From positions 1,178,504-1,242,503 of the forward strand of contig NZ_LMOZ01000002.1 in assembly GCF_001423695.1 (NCBI RefSeq): 64,000 bases of DNA, written 5' to 3'. Under the pieces are notes generated by a model. It did no database searches. It saw only the letters and a list, made by a program, of their open reading frames with translations, and had not been told where the DNA came from. Shown here one piece after another: positions 8,811 through 18,042 of this stretch (positions within the stretch are counted from its first letter, which is position 1; every line of letters begins with the position of its first letter). Source of the stretch: Leifsonia sp. Leaf336 (GTDB taxonomy: Bacteria; Actinomycetota; Actinomycetes; Actinomycetales; Microbacteriaceae). A program made the position numbers and the translations under genes.

Positions 8811-9866
8811 ATGAGCACAACCGTCCAACTCGCCGTCATCCCCGGGGACGGAATCGGTCCGGAGGTGATCGCAGAGGCGGTCAAGGTGCTCGACGCGGTG
8901 ACCGGCGGCAGCGACCTCGCCTTCGAGAAGACGCACTTCTCCCTCGGCGCAGACCGCTACCTGGCGACCGGCGACGTGCTCACCGACGACGATCTGGCCG
9001 CCATCGCGGGCCACGACGCCGTCCTACTCGGCGCAGTCGGCGGCAAGCCGGGCGACCCGCGGCTGGCCGGCGCCAACATCGAGCGCGGGCTGCTCCTGAA
9101 GCTGCGGTTCTCGCTCGACCACTACGTCAACCTCCGCCCGACCACGCTCTTCCCCGGCATCGCGAGCCCGCTCGCGAACCCGGGGGAGGTCGACTTCGTC
9201 GTCGTGCGCGAGGGCACGGAGGGCCCGTACGTCGGCAACGGGGGCGCCATCCGGCAGGGCACGCCGCACGAGATCGCCAACGAGGTCTCGGTCAACACCT
9301 CCTACGGCGTGGAGCGCGTGGTGCGCTACGCGTTCGAGCAGGCGGAGCAGCGCCGCAAGAAGCTGACCCTCGTGCACAAGACCAACGTGCTGACCTTCGC
9401 GGGAGGCCTCTGGAAGCGGATCGTCGACGCCGTCGCCGCCGAGCACCCCGACGTTGCGGTCGACTACCTCCACGTCGACGCTGCGACGATCTTCCTGGTC
9501 ACGGATCCTGCTAGATTCGATGTGATCGTCACGGACAACCTCTTCGGCGACATCCTCACCGACCTCGCGGCCGCGATCAGCGGCGGCATCGGACTGGCCG
9601 CCTCGGGCAACATCAACCCCGCGGGCGAATTCCCGAGCATGTTCGAACCGGTTCACGGATCGGCTCCCGACATCGCCGGACAGCAGAAGGCCGACCCCAC
9701 CGCCGCGATCCTCTCCGTCGCGCTCCTCCTGCGCCACCTCGGCGCCCGGGAGCTCGCGGAGCGCGTCGAGCAGGCGGTGACGTCCGACCTGGCCGCCCGC
9801 AGTGGCGACGCGCGCACGACCTCCGAGATCGGCGACGCGATCGCGGCCCGCGTGGCGCAGAATTGA
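8811..9866 (+). CDS. leuB: 3-isopropylmalate dehydrogenase
   Basis: Third step of leucine synthesis: oxidative decarboxylation of 3-isopropylmalate with NAD+. The 351-residue length is normal. The N-terminal [12 protein letters not shown], the substrate segment [24 protein letters not shown] and the metal-binding [11 protein letters not shown] are all present. [12 protein letters not shown] near the C-terminus binds the cofactor. The ATG at 8811 is preceded by CAGGAG at 8801-8806. IlvE follows after 23 bases, so leuB-ilvE is probably one transcript. LeuC and leuD lie 40 kb away in this window. Confidence 0.97.
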   Translation: MSTTVQLAVIPGDGIGPEVIAEAVKVLDAVTGGSDLAFEKTHFSLGADRYLATGDVLTDDDLAAIAGHDAVLLGAVGGKPGDPRLAGANIERGLLLKLRFSLDHYVNLRPTTLFPGIASPLANPGEVDFVVVREGTEGPYVGNGGAIRQGTPHEIANEVSVNTSYGVERVVRYAFEQAEQRRKKLTLVHKTNVLTFAGGLWKRIVDAVAAEHPDVAVDYLHVDAATIFLVTDPARFDVIVTDNLFGDILTDLAAAISGGIGLAASGNINPAGEFPSMFEPVHGSAPDIAGQQKADPTAAILSVALLLRHLGARELAERVEQAVTSDLAARSGDARTTSEIGDAIAARVAQN

Positions 9867-9889
9867 CGCATCGCAGCAAAGGACACTCC

Positions 9890-11020
9890 ATGACCTCCAC
9901 CAGCATCAACCTCACCTCCGGCCCCTCCGAGACCGCGGGGCTCCTCTGGAACGTCACTCGCAACGAGTCGGCACGCAGCGCGGCCGAACGTGAAGAGATC
10001 CTGGCGAACCCGGGCTTCGGCAACTACTTCACCGACCACATGGTCGACCTGTGCTGGTCGGCCAAGGGCGGCTGGCACCGGCCCAGGGTCTCCCCGTACG
10101 GGCCGATCCAGCTCGACCCGTCGGCGGCGGTGCTGCACTATGCGCAGGAGATCTTCGAAGGCCTCAAGGCCTACCGTCACGCGGACGGCTCGATCTGGAG
10201 CTTCCGGCCGGAGGCGAACGCGGCGCGCATGCAGCGCTCGGCCTACCGGCTGGCGCTTCCCGAGCTGCCGGTCGAGCACTTCCTCGACGCGCTCAAGCAG
10301 CTCGCGGCGGTGGACGGCGACTGGGTGCCCGAGCGCGAAGAGACCAGCCTCTACCTCCGGCCGTTCATGTTCGCCAAGGAGGCCTTCCTGGGCGTGCGTC
10401 CGGCCAACAAGGTGGCGTTCTACCTGATCGCCAGCCCGGCCGGCGCCTACTTCCCGAGCGGTGTCGCCCCGGTGTCGATCTGGCTGTCGGACCACTGGTC
10501 GCGTGCGGGCAAGGGCGGCACGGGAGCGGCCAAGACCGGCGGCAACTACGCGTCGAGCCTCCTGCCCCAGGCCGAGGCGTACGAGCACGGCTGCGCGCAG
10601 GTGCTGTTCCTCGACTCGGTGGAGGGCAAGTACATCGAGGAGCTCGGCGGCATGAACGTCGTGCTCGTGTACAAGGACGGCACGCTCGTCACGCCCGAGT
10701 CCGACAGCATCCTGGAGGGCATCACCCTCGACTCGGTGCTGCAGCTCGCGCGCGACCGCGGCCACAACGTGGAGCGTCGTCGCGTGACGATCGATGAGTG
10801 GCGCGACGGCGTGGAGTCCGGCGACATCGTCGAGGTGTTCGCCTGCGGCACCGCCGCGGTCATCACCCCGATCGGCGAACTGAAGTCCGACACGTTCACC
10901 GTCGGAGACATCACGGCGCCTCCCGGCGAGCTGACGATGTCGCTGCGCAAGGAGCTGACCGACATCCAGTACGGCCGTGAGCGGGACCGTCACAACTGGA
11001 TGTTCCGCTTGGACGCCTGA
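9890..11020 (+). CDS. ilvE: Branched-chain amino acid aminotransferase
   Basis: A PLP-dependent class IV aminotransferase of 376 residues that carries out the last step of valine, leucine and isoleucine synthesis, with glutamate as amino donor. Typical segments are YGPIQLDPSAAVLHYAQEIF with EGLKAY, RPEANAARM, KTGGNYASSL (PLP-lysine region) and EELGGMNVVL. ATG start with AAAGGAC upstream. The length and the FEGLKAY signature distinguish it from D-amino acid aminotransferase. It ends 37 bases before the large palindrome at 11058. Confidence 0.97.
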   Translation: MTSTSINLTSGPSETAGLLWNVTRNESARSAAEREEILANPGFGNYFTDHMVDLCWSAKGGWHRPRVSPYGPIQLDPSAAVLHYAQEIFEGLKAYRHADGSIWSFRPEANAARMQRSAYRLALPELPVEHFLDALKQLAAVDGDWVPEREETSLYLRPFMFAKEAFLGVRPANKVAFYLIASPAGAYFPSGVAPVSIWLSDHWSRAGKGGTGAAKTGGNYASSLLPQAEAYEHGCAQVLFLDSVEGKYIEELGGMNVVLVYKDGTLVTPESDSILEGITLDSVLQLARDRGHNVERRRVTIDEWRDGVESGDIVEVFACGTAAVITPIGELKSDTFTVGDITAPPGELTMSLRKELTDIQYGRERDRHNWMFRLDA

Positions 11021-11057
11021 CGCACCTCGCCTGACGCAGGACGCCTGACGCACCTCC

Positions 11058-11114
11058 CGAGGGGCACGTTGTTGTCCCCTTCGCGCTCCGAAGGGGACAA
11101 CAACGTGCCCCTCG
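11058..11114. repeat. Perfect 26-bp inverted repeat between convergent genes
   Basis: The left arm at 11058-11083 begins CGAGGGGCACG and ends CCCCTTCG; the right arm at 11089-11114 is its exact reverse complement. A 5-base loop (CGCTC) separates them. It lies between ilvE (ends 11020) and the aminotransferase on the other strand (ends 11123), so it can act as a bidirectional transcription stop. It has no T-run and is about twice as long as a usual terminator stem. Each arm can also fold partly on itself. A dispersed palindromic repeat is an alternative. Confidence 0.85.
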
Positions 11115-11122
11115 CGCGTGCC

Positions 11123-12196
11123 TCAGCGTGCGAGCGCGGCGATGACGCGGTCGACGTCGTCGAGAGTGTTCCAGAGGTGGAAGGCGACGCGGGCGCGCCC
11201 GGCTCGACCTGACGCGCGGAGGCCCGCGTGCGTGAGTGCGGCGAGGTCCGCGCCCGAAGGGTCAGGCCAGGTGATGATCGCGCGCCCACGGCCGGGGAGC
11301 CCGAGCGCGTCGGCGAGTCGGTCGCCCAACCCGGTCGCGTGCTCGTGCACGGCGCGCGGGTCGAGCGACGCGAAGAACTCCAGCGCCGCCGCGGTTCCCG
11401 GCCAGACCGGCCACGCGGGGGAGACGTCGAAGCGTCGCGCCGACGCCGCCGGAGCGTCGAGCGGCCCGTAGCACGAGCTCCACGGATCCTCGCCCGCGAA
11501 CCAGCCCGCGTGCACCGGGTTCAGGGTGTCGCGCACCTCCGGACGCACGGTGAGGAACGCACTGCCGCGCGGGGAGCACAGCCACTTGTACGCGTGCGTC
11601 ACGGTGAGGTCGAAGCGGGAGGCCTCCACCGGGAGCCAGCCGAGCGCCTGCGTGAGGTCCGCGAAGCTCAGCGTGCCCGCGCGCGCGCACGCGGCGAGGA
11701 TCGAGTCGGCGTCGGCGTGCTCGCCCGTCGCCGACTGGACGAGCGAGAAGGCGATCAGCCAGGTGCTGTCGTCGACGGCGTCGGCGAGCTCGGCGAGCGG
11801 TACCTCGATGACTCGGACGCCGCGATGCGCCTGCGCGTGGAACGGTGCGACCACCGACGCGAAGTCGCCCTCGGCGCACACCACCTCCGCGCCGTCGGGA
11901 GCGGACGCCGCCACCAGGGAGGCGAGCACCGAGACCTGCGAGCCGATGGCGATGTCGTCGGCGGCGACCCCCGCGATCCGTGCGAACGCGGCGCGCGATC
12001 GCGCGATCGCCGTGTCGTAGTCGCCGGGGGAGGCGTCGCCGCGTGCCCAGCGCTCGAGGTCGTCGCGCGTCGCGTCGACGGTCGAGCGGGTCGGGAGTCC
12101 CTGGGTGCAGGCGGCGAGGTAACCGGGCCCCGCCTCGAACGCATCGCCGAACGCCGGCGGCGTGGCGACGGCGTTCGGACGGACAGCTGAGTGCAT
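11123..12196 (-). CDS. Class V (cysteine desulfurase-like) PLP aminotransferase
   Basis: A 357-residue PLP enzyme of the class V aminotransferase superfamily (NifS/kynureninase fold). The cofactor lysine is the K of VTHAYKWLCSPRGSAFL (about residues 200-216), and the aspartate-containing FADLTQALGWLP lies before it. The substrate is unknown: the cysteine desulfurase active-site loop is not evident, so a desulfurase is unlikely. It is divergent from a LysR gene 82 bases away, which probably controls it. The ATG at 12194-12196 was chosen because it sits at the conserved N-terminus; an upstream in-frame start at 12256 would run into the intergenic region. Confidence 0.85.
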   Translation of the reverse strand: MHSAVRPNAVATPPAFGDAFEAGPGYLAACTQGLPTRSTVDATRDDLERWARGDASPGDYDTAIARSRAAFARIAGVAADDIAIGSQVSVLASLVAASAPDGAEVVCAEGDFASVVAPFHAQAHRGVRVIEVPLAELADAVDDSTWLIAFSLVQSATGEHADADSILAACARAGTLSFADLTQALGWLPVEASRFDLTVTHAYKWLCSPRGSAFLTVRPEVRDTLNPVHAGWFAGEDPWSSCYGPLDAPAASARRFDVSPAWPVWPGTAAALEFFASLDPRAVHEHATGLGDRLADALGLPGRGRAIITWPDPSGADLAALTHAGLRASGRAGRARVAFHLWNTLDDVDRVIAALAR

Positions 12197-12278
12197 GCCC
12201 TCAGCTTGCAAGAGCGCGGATGCATCACACCAGTGCAGGTGTTGAATCCAATGCATGCCAACCGGTTATGATTCACGC

Positions 12279-13220
12279 ATGCTGCTCGACGACCTCGACT
12301 CCCACAGCCTCCGTGTCGTGCGCGCCATCGCCGACCTCGGCTCCATCACGCGGGCGGCGGAATCGCTCGGCTACAGCCAGCCGGCGATCAGCCAGCACCT
12401 GCGGCGGCTGGAGGGTCGCATCGGGATGCCCCTGGTCGCCCGCGCCGGCCGCGGCGTGCGCCTCACCGAAGCCGGGCGTGTGCTCGCCCGCCACGCGAGA
12501 GCGGTCACGACCGCTCTCGACGCCGCGGCCGGCGAGCTCGCCGATCTGCGCGGCCTGCGGACCGGCCGCGTGCGGCTTGCCGGGTTCCCGTCGGCGTCAT
12601 CGTCACTGGTCCCGCGGCTGCTCAGCACGATGGAGGCCGACCATCCCGGGGTGCGCATCACGTATCTGGAGGCCGAGCCTCCGGAGGCAGTCGCCGCCGT
12701 GCGCACCCAGACGGCCGACCTGGCGATCACGTTCAGCTACCCCGGAGATCGCGCCGACCCGCACCGCGAGAGCACCAGAGGCCTGGCCGTCGTGCCGCTC
12801 TGGAAGGACGAGATGCTCGTCGCGCTCCCGGCCGGTCATCCGCTCGCCGCGGCCGAGCGGGTCGACCTCTCCGGGCTGGAGGCCGCATCGTGGATCGGCG
12901 GCTGCCCCCGCTGCCGCGGCCACCTCCTGGAGCTGACCGACGCGTCCGGATACGCGCCGCGCATCGCCTACGAGACCGACAACTTCATCGCGGTGCTGCG
13001 CATGGTGGCCGAGAGCGTCGGGGTCGCTCTCCTGCCGGCCCTCGCGGTCGGGTCGGCCGGCTCGGTGCCCGGCGTGGTGCTGCGGCCGACGGCCAATCGC
13101 GACCACCGCACCATCAACCTGGTCGCCGCCTCGGGCACCGACGCGGTGCCGGCGATCGCCGCGACCGCGGACGCGCTGCTCGCCCTCGACGGCGCCCCCT
13201 GGGGGCTGTCCGGGCTCTGA
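12279..13220 (+). CDS. LysR family transcriptional regulator
   Basis: A 313-residue LysR regulator with an N-terminal winged helix-turn-helix (about residues 3-62: [20 protein letters not shown], then [13 protein letters not shown]) and a two-lobe effector domain. The effector is unknown. It diverges from the class V aminotransferase, the usual LysR-target layout. The intergenic region 12197-12278 contains a partial inverted repeat CACACC-N6-GGTGTT around 12227-12244, a possible binding site. The ATG at 12279 lies 6 bases after TATGAT (12267-12272), suggesting a leaderless mRNA. GCPRCRG near residue 210 is an unusual cysteine pair. Confidence 0.92.
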   Translation: MLLDDLDSHSLRVVRAIADLGSITRAAESLGYSQPAISQHLRRLEGRIGMPLVARAGRGVRLTEAGRVLARHARAVTTALDAAAGELADLRGLRTGRVRLAGFPSASSSLVPRLLSTMEADHPGVRITYLEAEPPEAVAAVRTQTADLAITFSYPGDRADPHRESTRGLAVVPLWKDEMLVALPAGHPLAAAERVDLSGLEAASWIGGCPRCRGHLLELTDASGYAPRIAYETDNFIAVLRMVAESVGVALLPALAVGSAGSVPGVVLRPTANRDHRTINLVAASGTDAVPAIAATADALLALDGAPWGLSGL

Positions 13221-13240
13221 TCGCTGGCTACGATCGAGCC

Positions 13241-14149
13241 ATGAGCGATCCCGAACCCGCCGCTGCCGAACCTGTCTTCGCCGTCGTCGGCCCCGGTGCC
13301 GTGGGCGGTCTGCTCGCCTGGCTGCTGAGCCGGGCGGGGCACGAGGTGGTGGCGGTCGGCCGGCCGGCGACGGTGGAGGCCATCCTGGCAGACGGCATCG
13401 AGGTGCGCAGCGCCGCCTTCGGCGACGGCGTCGAGCGCGGCGCCGTCGAGCGGATTGCGGCCTCCACCGAGGTGCCGCAGGGTGCGAGCGTGATCGTCGC
13501 CACGAAGGCCTACGGGCTCGACGACGTCCTCCCGGGCATCGTCGCGTCGCGTCCCGCCGAGGTGCTGTCCGTGCTCAACGGCGTCGAGCACATGGCGTCG
13601 CTGCGGGCCGCGCTTCCGGGCGCCGCCGTCGCGGGCGGTTCAGTGACGGTCTCGGCCTTGCGGGCCTCCCGGACGGTGATCGACCACCGCAGCCCGTTCC
13701 TGAACGTCGAGGTGCCGGATGCCGCCGGCGACTTCGCGGTGGTGCGCGCACTGGCCGACGCGGGGCCGCGCGTGCGAACCGGCGGCACGGAGGCCGAGGT
13801 GCTGTGGGCCAAGTTCCGGCTGCTCTCCGCGCTCGCGCTGCTGACCTCCTATTGGCGGCAGTCCGCCGGTCCTGCGCTGAGCGAGGACCCGGAGCTGACC
13901 GAGGCGGTCGTCTCGGAGATCGTGGCGTGTTCGACCGACGAGGGCGTGCCGACCTCGTCGCTCGACCTCGTGCGCGCGCTGCACAGCGTTCCCGGCGGCT
14001 TGCGCACGTCGTTGCAGGAGGATCTCGCCGCCGACCGGCCGAGCGAGCTCGACGCGCTCGGCGGCGCGCTTCTGCGCGTCGGGGCCCGGCACGGCATCCC
14101 GACTCCGGCCATCGCGCGCATCGTCACGGCGCTAGGCTCGAACGCGTGA
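13241..14149 (+). CDS. Ketopantoate reductase-like protein (PanE/ApbA family)
   Basis: A 302-residue NADPH-dependent reductase with the N-terminal dinucleotide motif [20 protein letters not shown] and the family's KAYGLDD and LNGVEH segments. The C-terminal helical domain (ApbA_C) carries [16 protein letters not shown]. Ketopantoate reduction in pantothenate synthesis is the classic role, but many paralogues have other substrates and no pan genes are adjacent. The ATG is 6 bases after TACGAT. The stop overlaps the GTG start of the next gene (GTGA), indicating coupled translation. Confidence 0.82.
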   Translation: MSDPEPAAAEPVFAVVGPGAVGGLLAWLLSRAGHEVVAVGRPATVEAILADGIEVRSAAFGDGVERGAVERIAASTEVPQGASVIVATKAYGLDDVLPGIVASRPAEVLSVLNGVEHMASLRAALPGAAVAGGSVTVSALRASRTVIDHRSPFLNVEVPDAAGDFAVVRALADAGPRVRTGGTEAEVLWAKFRLLSALALLTSYWRQSAGPALSEDPELTEAVVSEIVACSTDEGVPTSSLDLVRALHSVPGGLRTSLQEDLAADRPSELDALGGALLRVGARHGIPTPAIARIVTALGSNA

Positions 14150-14913
14150 AGATCGCACGGTTCAGCCACGACGGGAAGATCGACTACGGGATCGTCGACG
14201 ACGACGCACTGGTGGTGCTCGCCGGCGACCCGATGTTCACCGGGTTCGACACCACGGGGGAGCGGGTGCCGCTCGGCAAGGTGGGGGCGCTGCTGGCGCC
14301 GGTCATCCCGCGGTCCAAGGTCGTCGCGGTGGGCAAGAACTATCGTGATCACGCGGCCGAGATGGGCGGGGAGGCCCCCGAGGAGCCGTTGCTCTTCCTC
14401 AAGCCGAACACCTCCGTGATCGGCCTCGGCGACGCGATCGTCGTGCCGCCGCAGTCTGAGCGCGTCGACTTCGAGGGCGAGCTGGCGGTCGTGATCGGCA
14501 CGATCGCGCGCAACGTGTCGGAGGCCGACGCGGCGAGCCACATCTTCGGCTACACGGTCGCCAACGACGTCACGGCCCGCGACCTCCAGCAGAAGGACGG
14601 CCAATGGACGCGGGCGAAGGGCTTCGACACCTTCTGCCCGCTCGGCCCGGTCATCGAGACCGACCTGCCCGCCGGGGCCGTGCTGCGCACGCGCCTCAAC
14701 GGCGAGCTGAAGCAGGAGGCTCCGATCAGCGACATGGTGCACGACATCCCGTCGATCATCGCCTACGCCTCCAGCGTCTTCACGCTGCTGCCCGGCGACG
14801 TCATCCTCACCGGCACCCCGTCCGGCATCGGCCCCATGAAGCCCGGCGACACCGTCGAGGTGGAGATCGACGGCGTCGGCTCGCTGGTGAATCCGGTGCG
14901 CGCTCCCAAGTAG
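14146..14913 (+). CDS. Fumarylacetoacetate hydrolase family protein
   Basis: A 255-residue FAH-superfamily hydrolase/isomerase. It carries [15 protein letters not shown], the metal-binding glutamates in [12 protein letters not shown], the [11 protein letters not shown] segment and [19 protein letters not shown], the normal order for this family. Likely substrates are 2-keto acids or 2-hydroxyhepta-dienedioate-type compounds; the exact one is not visible. The GTG start at 14146 overlaps the preceding stop. GltX begins 12 bases downstream, so the three genes may be co-transcribed. Confidence 0.9.
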   Translation: MKIARFSHDGKIDYGIVDDDALVVLAGDPMFTGFDTTGERVPLGKVGALLAPVIPRSKVVAVGKNYRDHAAEMGGEAPEEPLLFLKPNTSVIGLGDAIVVPPQSERVDFEGELAVVIGTIARNVSEADAASHIFGYTVANDVTARDLQQKDGQWTRAKGFDTFCPLGPVIETDLPAGAVLRTRLNGELKQEAPISDMVHDIPSIIAYASSVFTLLPGDVILTGTPSGIGPMKPGDTVEVEIDGVGSLVNPVRAPK

Positions 14914-14925
14914 GATTCCAAGGGT

Positions 14926-16458
14926 ATGTCTGACAACGATTCGCACCCCTTCACGACCGCGACCGGCGCCGATGTGCGCGTGCGGTTCTGCCCGTCGCCC
15001 ACCGGCACGCCGCATGTCGGCCTGATCCGCACCGCCCTGTTCAACTGGGCGTACGCGCGGCACACCGGCGGCAAGCTCATCTTCCGCATCGAGGACACCG
15101 ACGCGGCCCGCGACAGCGAAGAGAGCTACGCGATGATCCTCGACGCGCTGCGCTGGCTGCGCCTCGACTGGGACGAGGGGATCGACGTCGGCGGCCCGGA
15201 CGGCCCGTACCGGCAGTCGCAGCGGTACGACATCTACCGCCACCTCATCGAGCGGCTCAAGGCCTCCGGCCACATCTACGAGAGCTTCGCCACCGGTGAG
15301 GAGATCGAGGCGCGCAACGTCTCGCTCGGCCGCGACCCGAAGCTCGGCTACGACAATTTCGAGCGCGACCTCACCGACGACCAGAAGGCCGCCTATCGCG
15401 CCGAGGGCCGCGAGCCCGCGCTGCGGCTGCGGGTTCCCGACACCGACCTGAGCTTCGACGACCTCGTGCGCGGCGAGATCACGTTCCCGGCCGGGTCGTT
15501 CAGCGACTTCGTGGTCGTCCGGCCCAACGGCCACCCGCTCTACACCTTCGTCAACCCGGTCGATGACGCGCTGATGGGCGTGACCCACGTGCTGCGCGGT
15601 GAGGACCTCCTCTCGTCGACCCCCCGGCAGATCGCGCTGTACCACGCGCTGATCGACGCCGGCGTGACGACCTTCGTCCCGCGCTTCGGCCACCTCCCGT
15701 ACGTGATGGGCGAGGGCAACAAGAAGCTGTCCAAGCGCGACCCCGAGTCGAACCTCTTCCACCACCGCGACCGTGGCTTCATCCCCGAGGGGCTCGTCAA
15801 CTACCTGGCGCTGCTCGGCTGGTCGCTGAGCCACGACCGCGACGTCTTCTCGATCGACGAGCTGGTGGCCGCGTTCGACGTCGCCGATGTGAACCCCAAC
15901 CCGGCGCGGTTCGACCAGAAGAAGGCCGAGTCGATCAACGGCGACCACATCCGGCTGCTGGAGGTCGGCGACTTCACCGAGCGCACCATCCCGTACCTCG
16001 TCGCCGCCGGCGTGCTCGCCGAACCGCTCACCGACGGGCAGCGCACTGTGCTCGCACAGGCCGCCCCGCTGGTGCAGGAGCGCGTGCAGCTGCTCGGCGA
16101 GACGCCTGGAATGCTGGGCTTCCTCTTCACCGACTCCGCCTCGCTGATCGTCGAGGACGACGCGCGGGCCTCCCTGCCCGAGAACGCGGGCGAGGTGCTC
16201 GCGGCGTCGATCGGCGCGCTGGAGGTCGTCCCCGAGTCCGAATGGACGCACGACGCGATCGAGGCCGCCCTGCGCGACGCCCTGGTGGAGGCCCTCGGGC
16301 TGAAGCCGCGGGTCGCCTTCGGCCCGCTGCGTGTGGCCATCTCCGGGCGCCGGGTCTCGCCTCCGCTCTTCGAGTCGATGGAGATCCTCGGCAAGACCGA
16401 GTCGATCGCGCGTCTCGACGCGCTCTCGGCATCGCTCGCCGGCTCCTCCGGAGCATAG
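14926..16458 (+). CDS. gltX: Glutamyl-tRNA synthetase
   Basis: Charges tRNA-Glu with glutamate. The 510-residue class I synthetase has the HIGH-type motif in [19 protein letters not shown] (about residues 23-41) and the KMSKS-type [14 protein letters not shown] (about 265-278). The C-terminal helical anticodon domain follows. Actinobacteria usually make Gln-tRNA by amidation, so this enzyme may also mischarge tRNA-Gln; that is family knowledge, not visible here. Starts 12 bases after the FAH gene. A tRNA-Gln and a tRNA-Glu gene occur elsewhere in the window. Confidence 0.97.
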   Translation: MSDNDSHPFTTATGADVRVRFCPSPTGTPHVGLIRTALFNWAYARHTGGKLIFRIEDTDAARDSEESYAMILDALRWLRLDWDEGIDVGGPDGPYRQSQRYDIYRHLIERLKASGHIYESFATGEEIEARNVSLGRDPKLGYDNFERDLTDDQKAAYRAEGREPALRLRVPDTDLSFDDLVRGEITFPAGSFSDFVVVRPNGHPLYTFVNPVDDALMGVTHVLRGEDLLSSTPRQIALYHALIDAGVTTFVPRFGHLPYVMGEGNKKLSKRDPESNLFHHRDRGFIPEGLVNYLALLGWSLSHDRDVFSIDELVAAFDVADVNPNPARFDQKKAESINGDHIRLLEVGDFTERTIPYLVAAGVLAEPLTDGQRTVLAQAAPLVQERVQLLGETPGMLGFLFTDSASLIVEDDARASLPENAGEVLAASIGALEVVPESEWTHDAIEAALRDALVEALGLKPRVAFGPLRVAISGRRVSPPLFESMEILGKTESIARLDALSASLAGSSGA

Positions 16459-16466
16459 GGGCGGCG

Positions 16467-17405
16467 GTGGCGGCCAGCGTCGAAGTCATCGTCGTCGGGG
16501 GAGGCCCTGCCGGGCTGAGCGCCGCGCTGAACCTCGCTCGTGCCCGGCGCCGGGTGCTCGTGGTCGACGGCAACCGCCCGCGCCATGCGGCGACTCTGCA
16601 GGCGCATGGATTCCTCACGCGCGACGGAGTCGCCCCGTCCGAGCTGCGCCGGCTCGGGCGTGAGGAGGTCTCCGGCTACGACGACGCCGATGTGGTGTTC
16701 GCGCAGGTGAGCGCGGTCTCGATCGAAGACGACGGCTTCCGGGTGCGCGGCCGCGGCGTGCGCGGCGCCGCCGACGTGGATGTCCTCGCGTCGACGGTCG
16801 TGATCGCGACGGGCGTGACCGAGACGATGCCGGCCCTCCCGAGCCTGCGCGCCTTCTACGGGACGCAGCTGCACAGCTGCCTGGAGTGCGACGGCTTCGA
16901 GAAGGCGGGGGAGCCGCTCGCCCTCATCGGCGAGACGACCGACCTGGTCGAGCGTGCGCTGCTGCTCACCCAGTGGACCGACGACCTGATCGTCTTCACC
17001 AACGGCGTCGCGGCGGTGAGCGGCGACGAGGAGCGCGCGCTCGCACGACTCGGCGTGCGCGTCGAGCGGCGCGCCATCGACGACGTGGTGGGAGAGAAGG
17101 GCGTCATGACCGGCATCCGGCTCGCCGACGGCACGGTCATCGAGCGCGCGGGCGGTTTCGTCCGGCCGGTGTGGACGCCTGCCCTGTCGTTCGCCGACGA
17201 CCTCGACCTCGACAGGGACTCCGACGGCTACCTGGTCACGGACGCCCAGGGCCGCACCTCCGTGCCCGGCGTCTACGCGGCGGGCGAGACGACCACGCCG
17301 GGGCCGCAGCAGCTCATCGTCGCGGCCGGGTCGGGTGCGGTGGTGGCCGCGGCCGTCAACCGCGACCTCATCGGCATCGCCGTGGACGACGCCGCCGTCC
17401 TCTGA
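16467..17405 (+). CDS. Thioredoxin reductase-like flavoprotein
   Basis: A 312-residue two-domain pyridine nucleotide-disulfide oxidoreductase. FAD binding: VIVVGGGPAGLSAALNLARA (about residues 8-27). The CxxC pair in HSCLECDGF (about 137-145) occupies the position of CATCDGF in thioredoxin reductases, so redox activity is plausible. The FAD-binding GVYAAGETTTPGPQQLIVAA closes the domain. The NADPH-domain GxGxxA motif is degenerate (LIGETTDLVERALLL), so the electron donor is uncertain. A GTG start 8 bases after the gltX stop is chosen because the FAD motif starts immediately. No thioredoxin gene is adjacent. Confidence 0.82.
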   Translation: MAASVEVIVVGGGPAGLSAALNLARARRRVLVVDGNRPRHAATLQAHGFLTRDGVAPSELRRLGREEVSGYDDADVVFAQVSAVSIEDDGFRVRGRGVRGAADVDVLASTVVIATGVTETMPALPSLRAFYGTQLHSCLECDGFEKAGEPLALIGETTDLVERALLLTQWTDDLIVFTNGVAAVSGDEERALARLGVRVERRAIDDVVGEKGVMTGIRLADGTVIERAGGFVRPVWTPALSFADDLDLDRDSDGYLVTDAQGRTSVPGVYAAGETTTPGPQQLIVAAGSGAVVAAAVNRDLIGIAVDDAAVL

Positions 17406-17422
17406 GTCCGGCCTCGCCGGCG

Positions 17423-17512
17423 GGCCTACTCGTCGGCTCTACTCGGCGGCTCTACTCGTCGGCTCTACTCGTCGGCTCTACTCGTCGGCTCTACTCGGCG
17501 GCTCTACTCGTC
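17423..17512. repeat. 13-bp tandem repeat array at the 3' end of the marR gene
   Basis: Six full units of GGCTCTACTCGTC or its GGC-ending variant occupy 17435-17512, preceded by a shortened 12-base unit at 17423. The last unit contains the CTA at 17504-17506 that is the marR stop codon on the reverse strand, and every other unit repeats that CTA. The array looks like serial duplication of the end of the gene into the convergent intergenic space. Confidence 0.9.
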
Positions 17513-17950
17513 GGAGGGGGAGTTGTAACGCTCGAGCATCCGCGCGAACGCCTCCAGGTCGGCGTGCGACCAGCCTTCGAGGCGGCGGGCGACCGAGTCC
17601 ATCACCGCGCGCGACGACGTCTGGTACGCGGCGCTTCCCGCTTCGGTGAGCCGCAGCGCGATGCCCCGGGGACCTCCAGGCTGCTCCTCCTCGGCGGCCA
17701 CGTAGCCGTGATCGAGGAGGGCGCCGAGCTGCCGTGAGACCGTGGACCGGTTGAGCTGAAAGTGGGTCGCGATGTCGACGGCACGGCAGCCGGGATGGTC
17801 CTCGATGTAGGTCAGCAGCGACCGGTCGACGACCGAGAGCACCTCGTCCTCCCGGCGCACGCGGGCGGTTCCGCGACGTCCGAGGGTGACGAGCTCGCGC
17901 TGCACGCGGGCGATCGGGTCGCCGCTGTCGGCGTGGCCGGAGGTCGTCAT
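17504..17950 (-). CDS. MarR family transcriptional regulator
   Basis: A 148-residue MarR regulator. The winged helix is at about residues 45-110: CRAVDIATHFQLNRSTVSRQ and LGALLDHGYVA are recognition helix and wing, followed by RGIALRLTEAG. It is divergent from a membrane exporter-like gene; two matching inverted repeats at 17973-18014 are the likely operators. The ATG lies 6 bases after TAGGCT (17957-17962, reverse strand), again a leaderless layout. Its final codons lie inside the 13-bp repeat array. Confidence 0.92.
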   Translation of the reverse strand: MTTSGHADSGDPIARVQRELVTLGRRGTARVRREDEVLSVVDRSLLTYIEDHPGCRAVDIATHFQLNRSTVSRQLGALLDHGYVAAEEEQPGGPRGIALRLTEAGSAAYQTSSRAVMDSVARRLEGWSHADLEAFARMLERYNSPSDE

Positions 17951-17972
17951 CCCCTCAGCCTAGCGACTGTGA

Positions 17973-18014
17973 GTTGCACAATACAACGATCCGTCGTATG
18001 TTGCTCTCTGCAAC
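17973..18014 (+). promoter_or_regulatory. Promoter with two MarR-type operators
   Basis: Two 15-base inverted repeats, GTTGCACAATACAAC (17973-17987) and GTTGCTCTCTGCAAC (18000-18014), share the GTTGC arms with centres 27 bases apart. Between and across them lies a good promoter: TTGCAC (17974-17979), 17-base spacer, TATGTT (17997-18002). A dimer on each site would cover the -35 box and the start region, so repression by the divergent MarR protein is the natural reading. Confidence 0.75.
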
Positions 18015-18042
18015 TCTGCGATCGAGAGGATCCCGCCGCCGC

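Noticed and set aside
13849-16251. 800-residue reverse frame opposite gltX and the FAH gene
   Set aside because: No recognisable domain, Asp/Val/Gly/His-rich composition of antisense translation, and it opposes well-supported genes.
17423-17512. The 13-bp array as a CRISPR
   Set aside because: Units are directly adjacent with no spacers and far too short.
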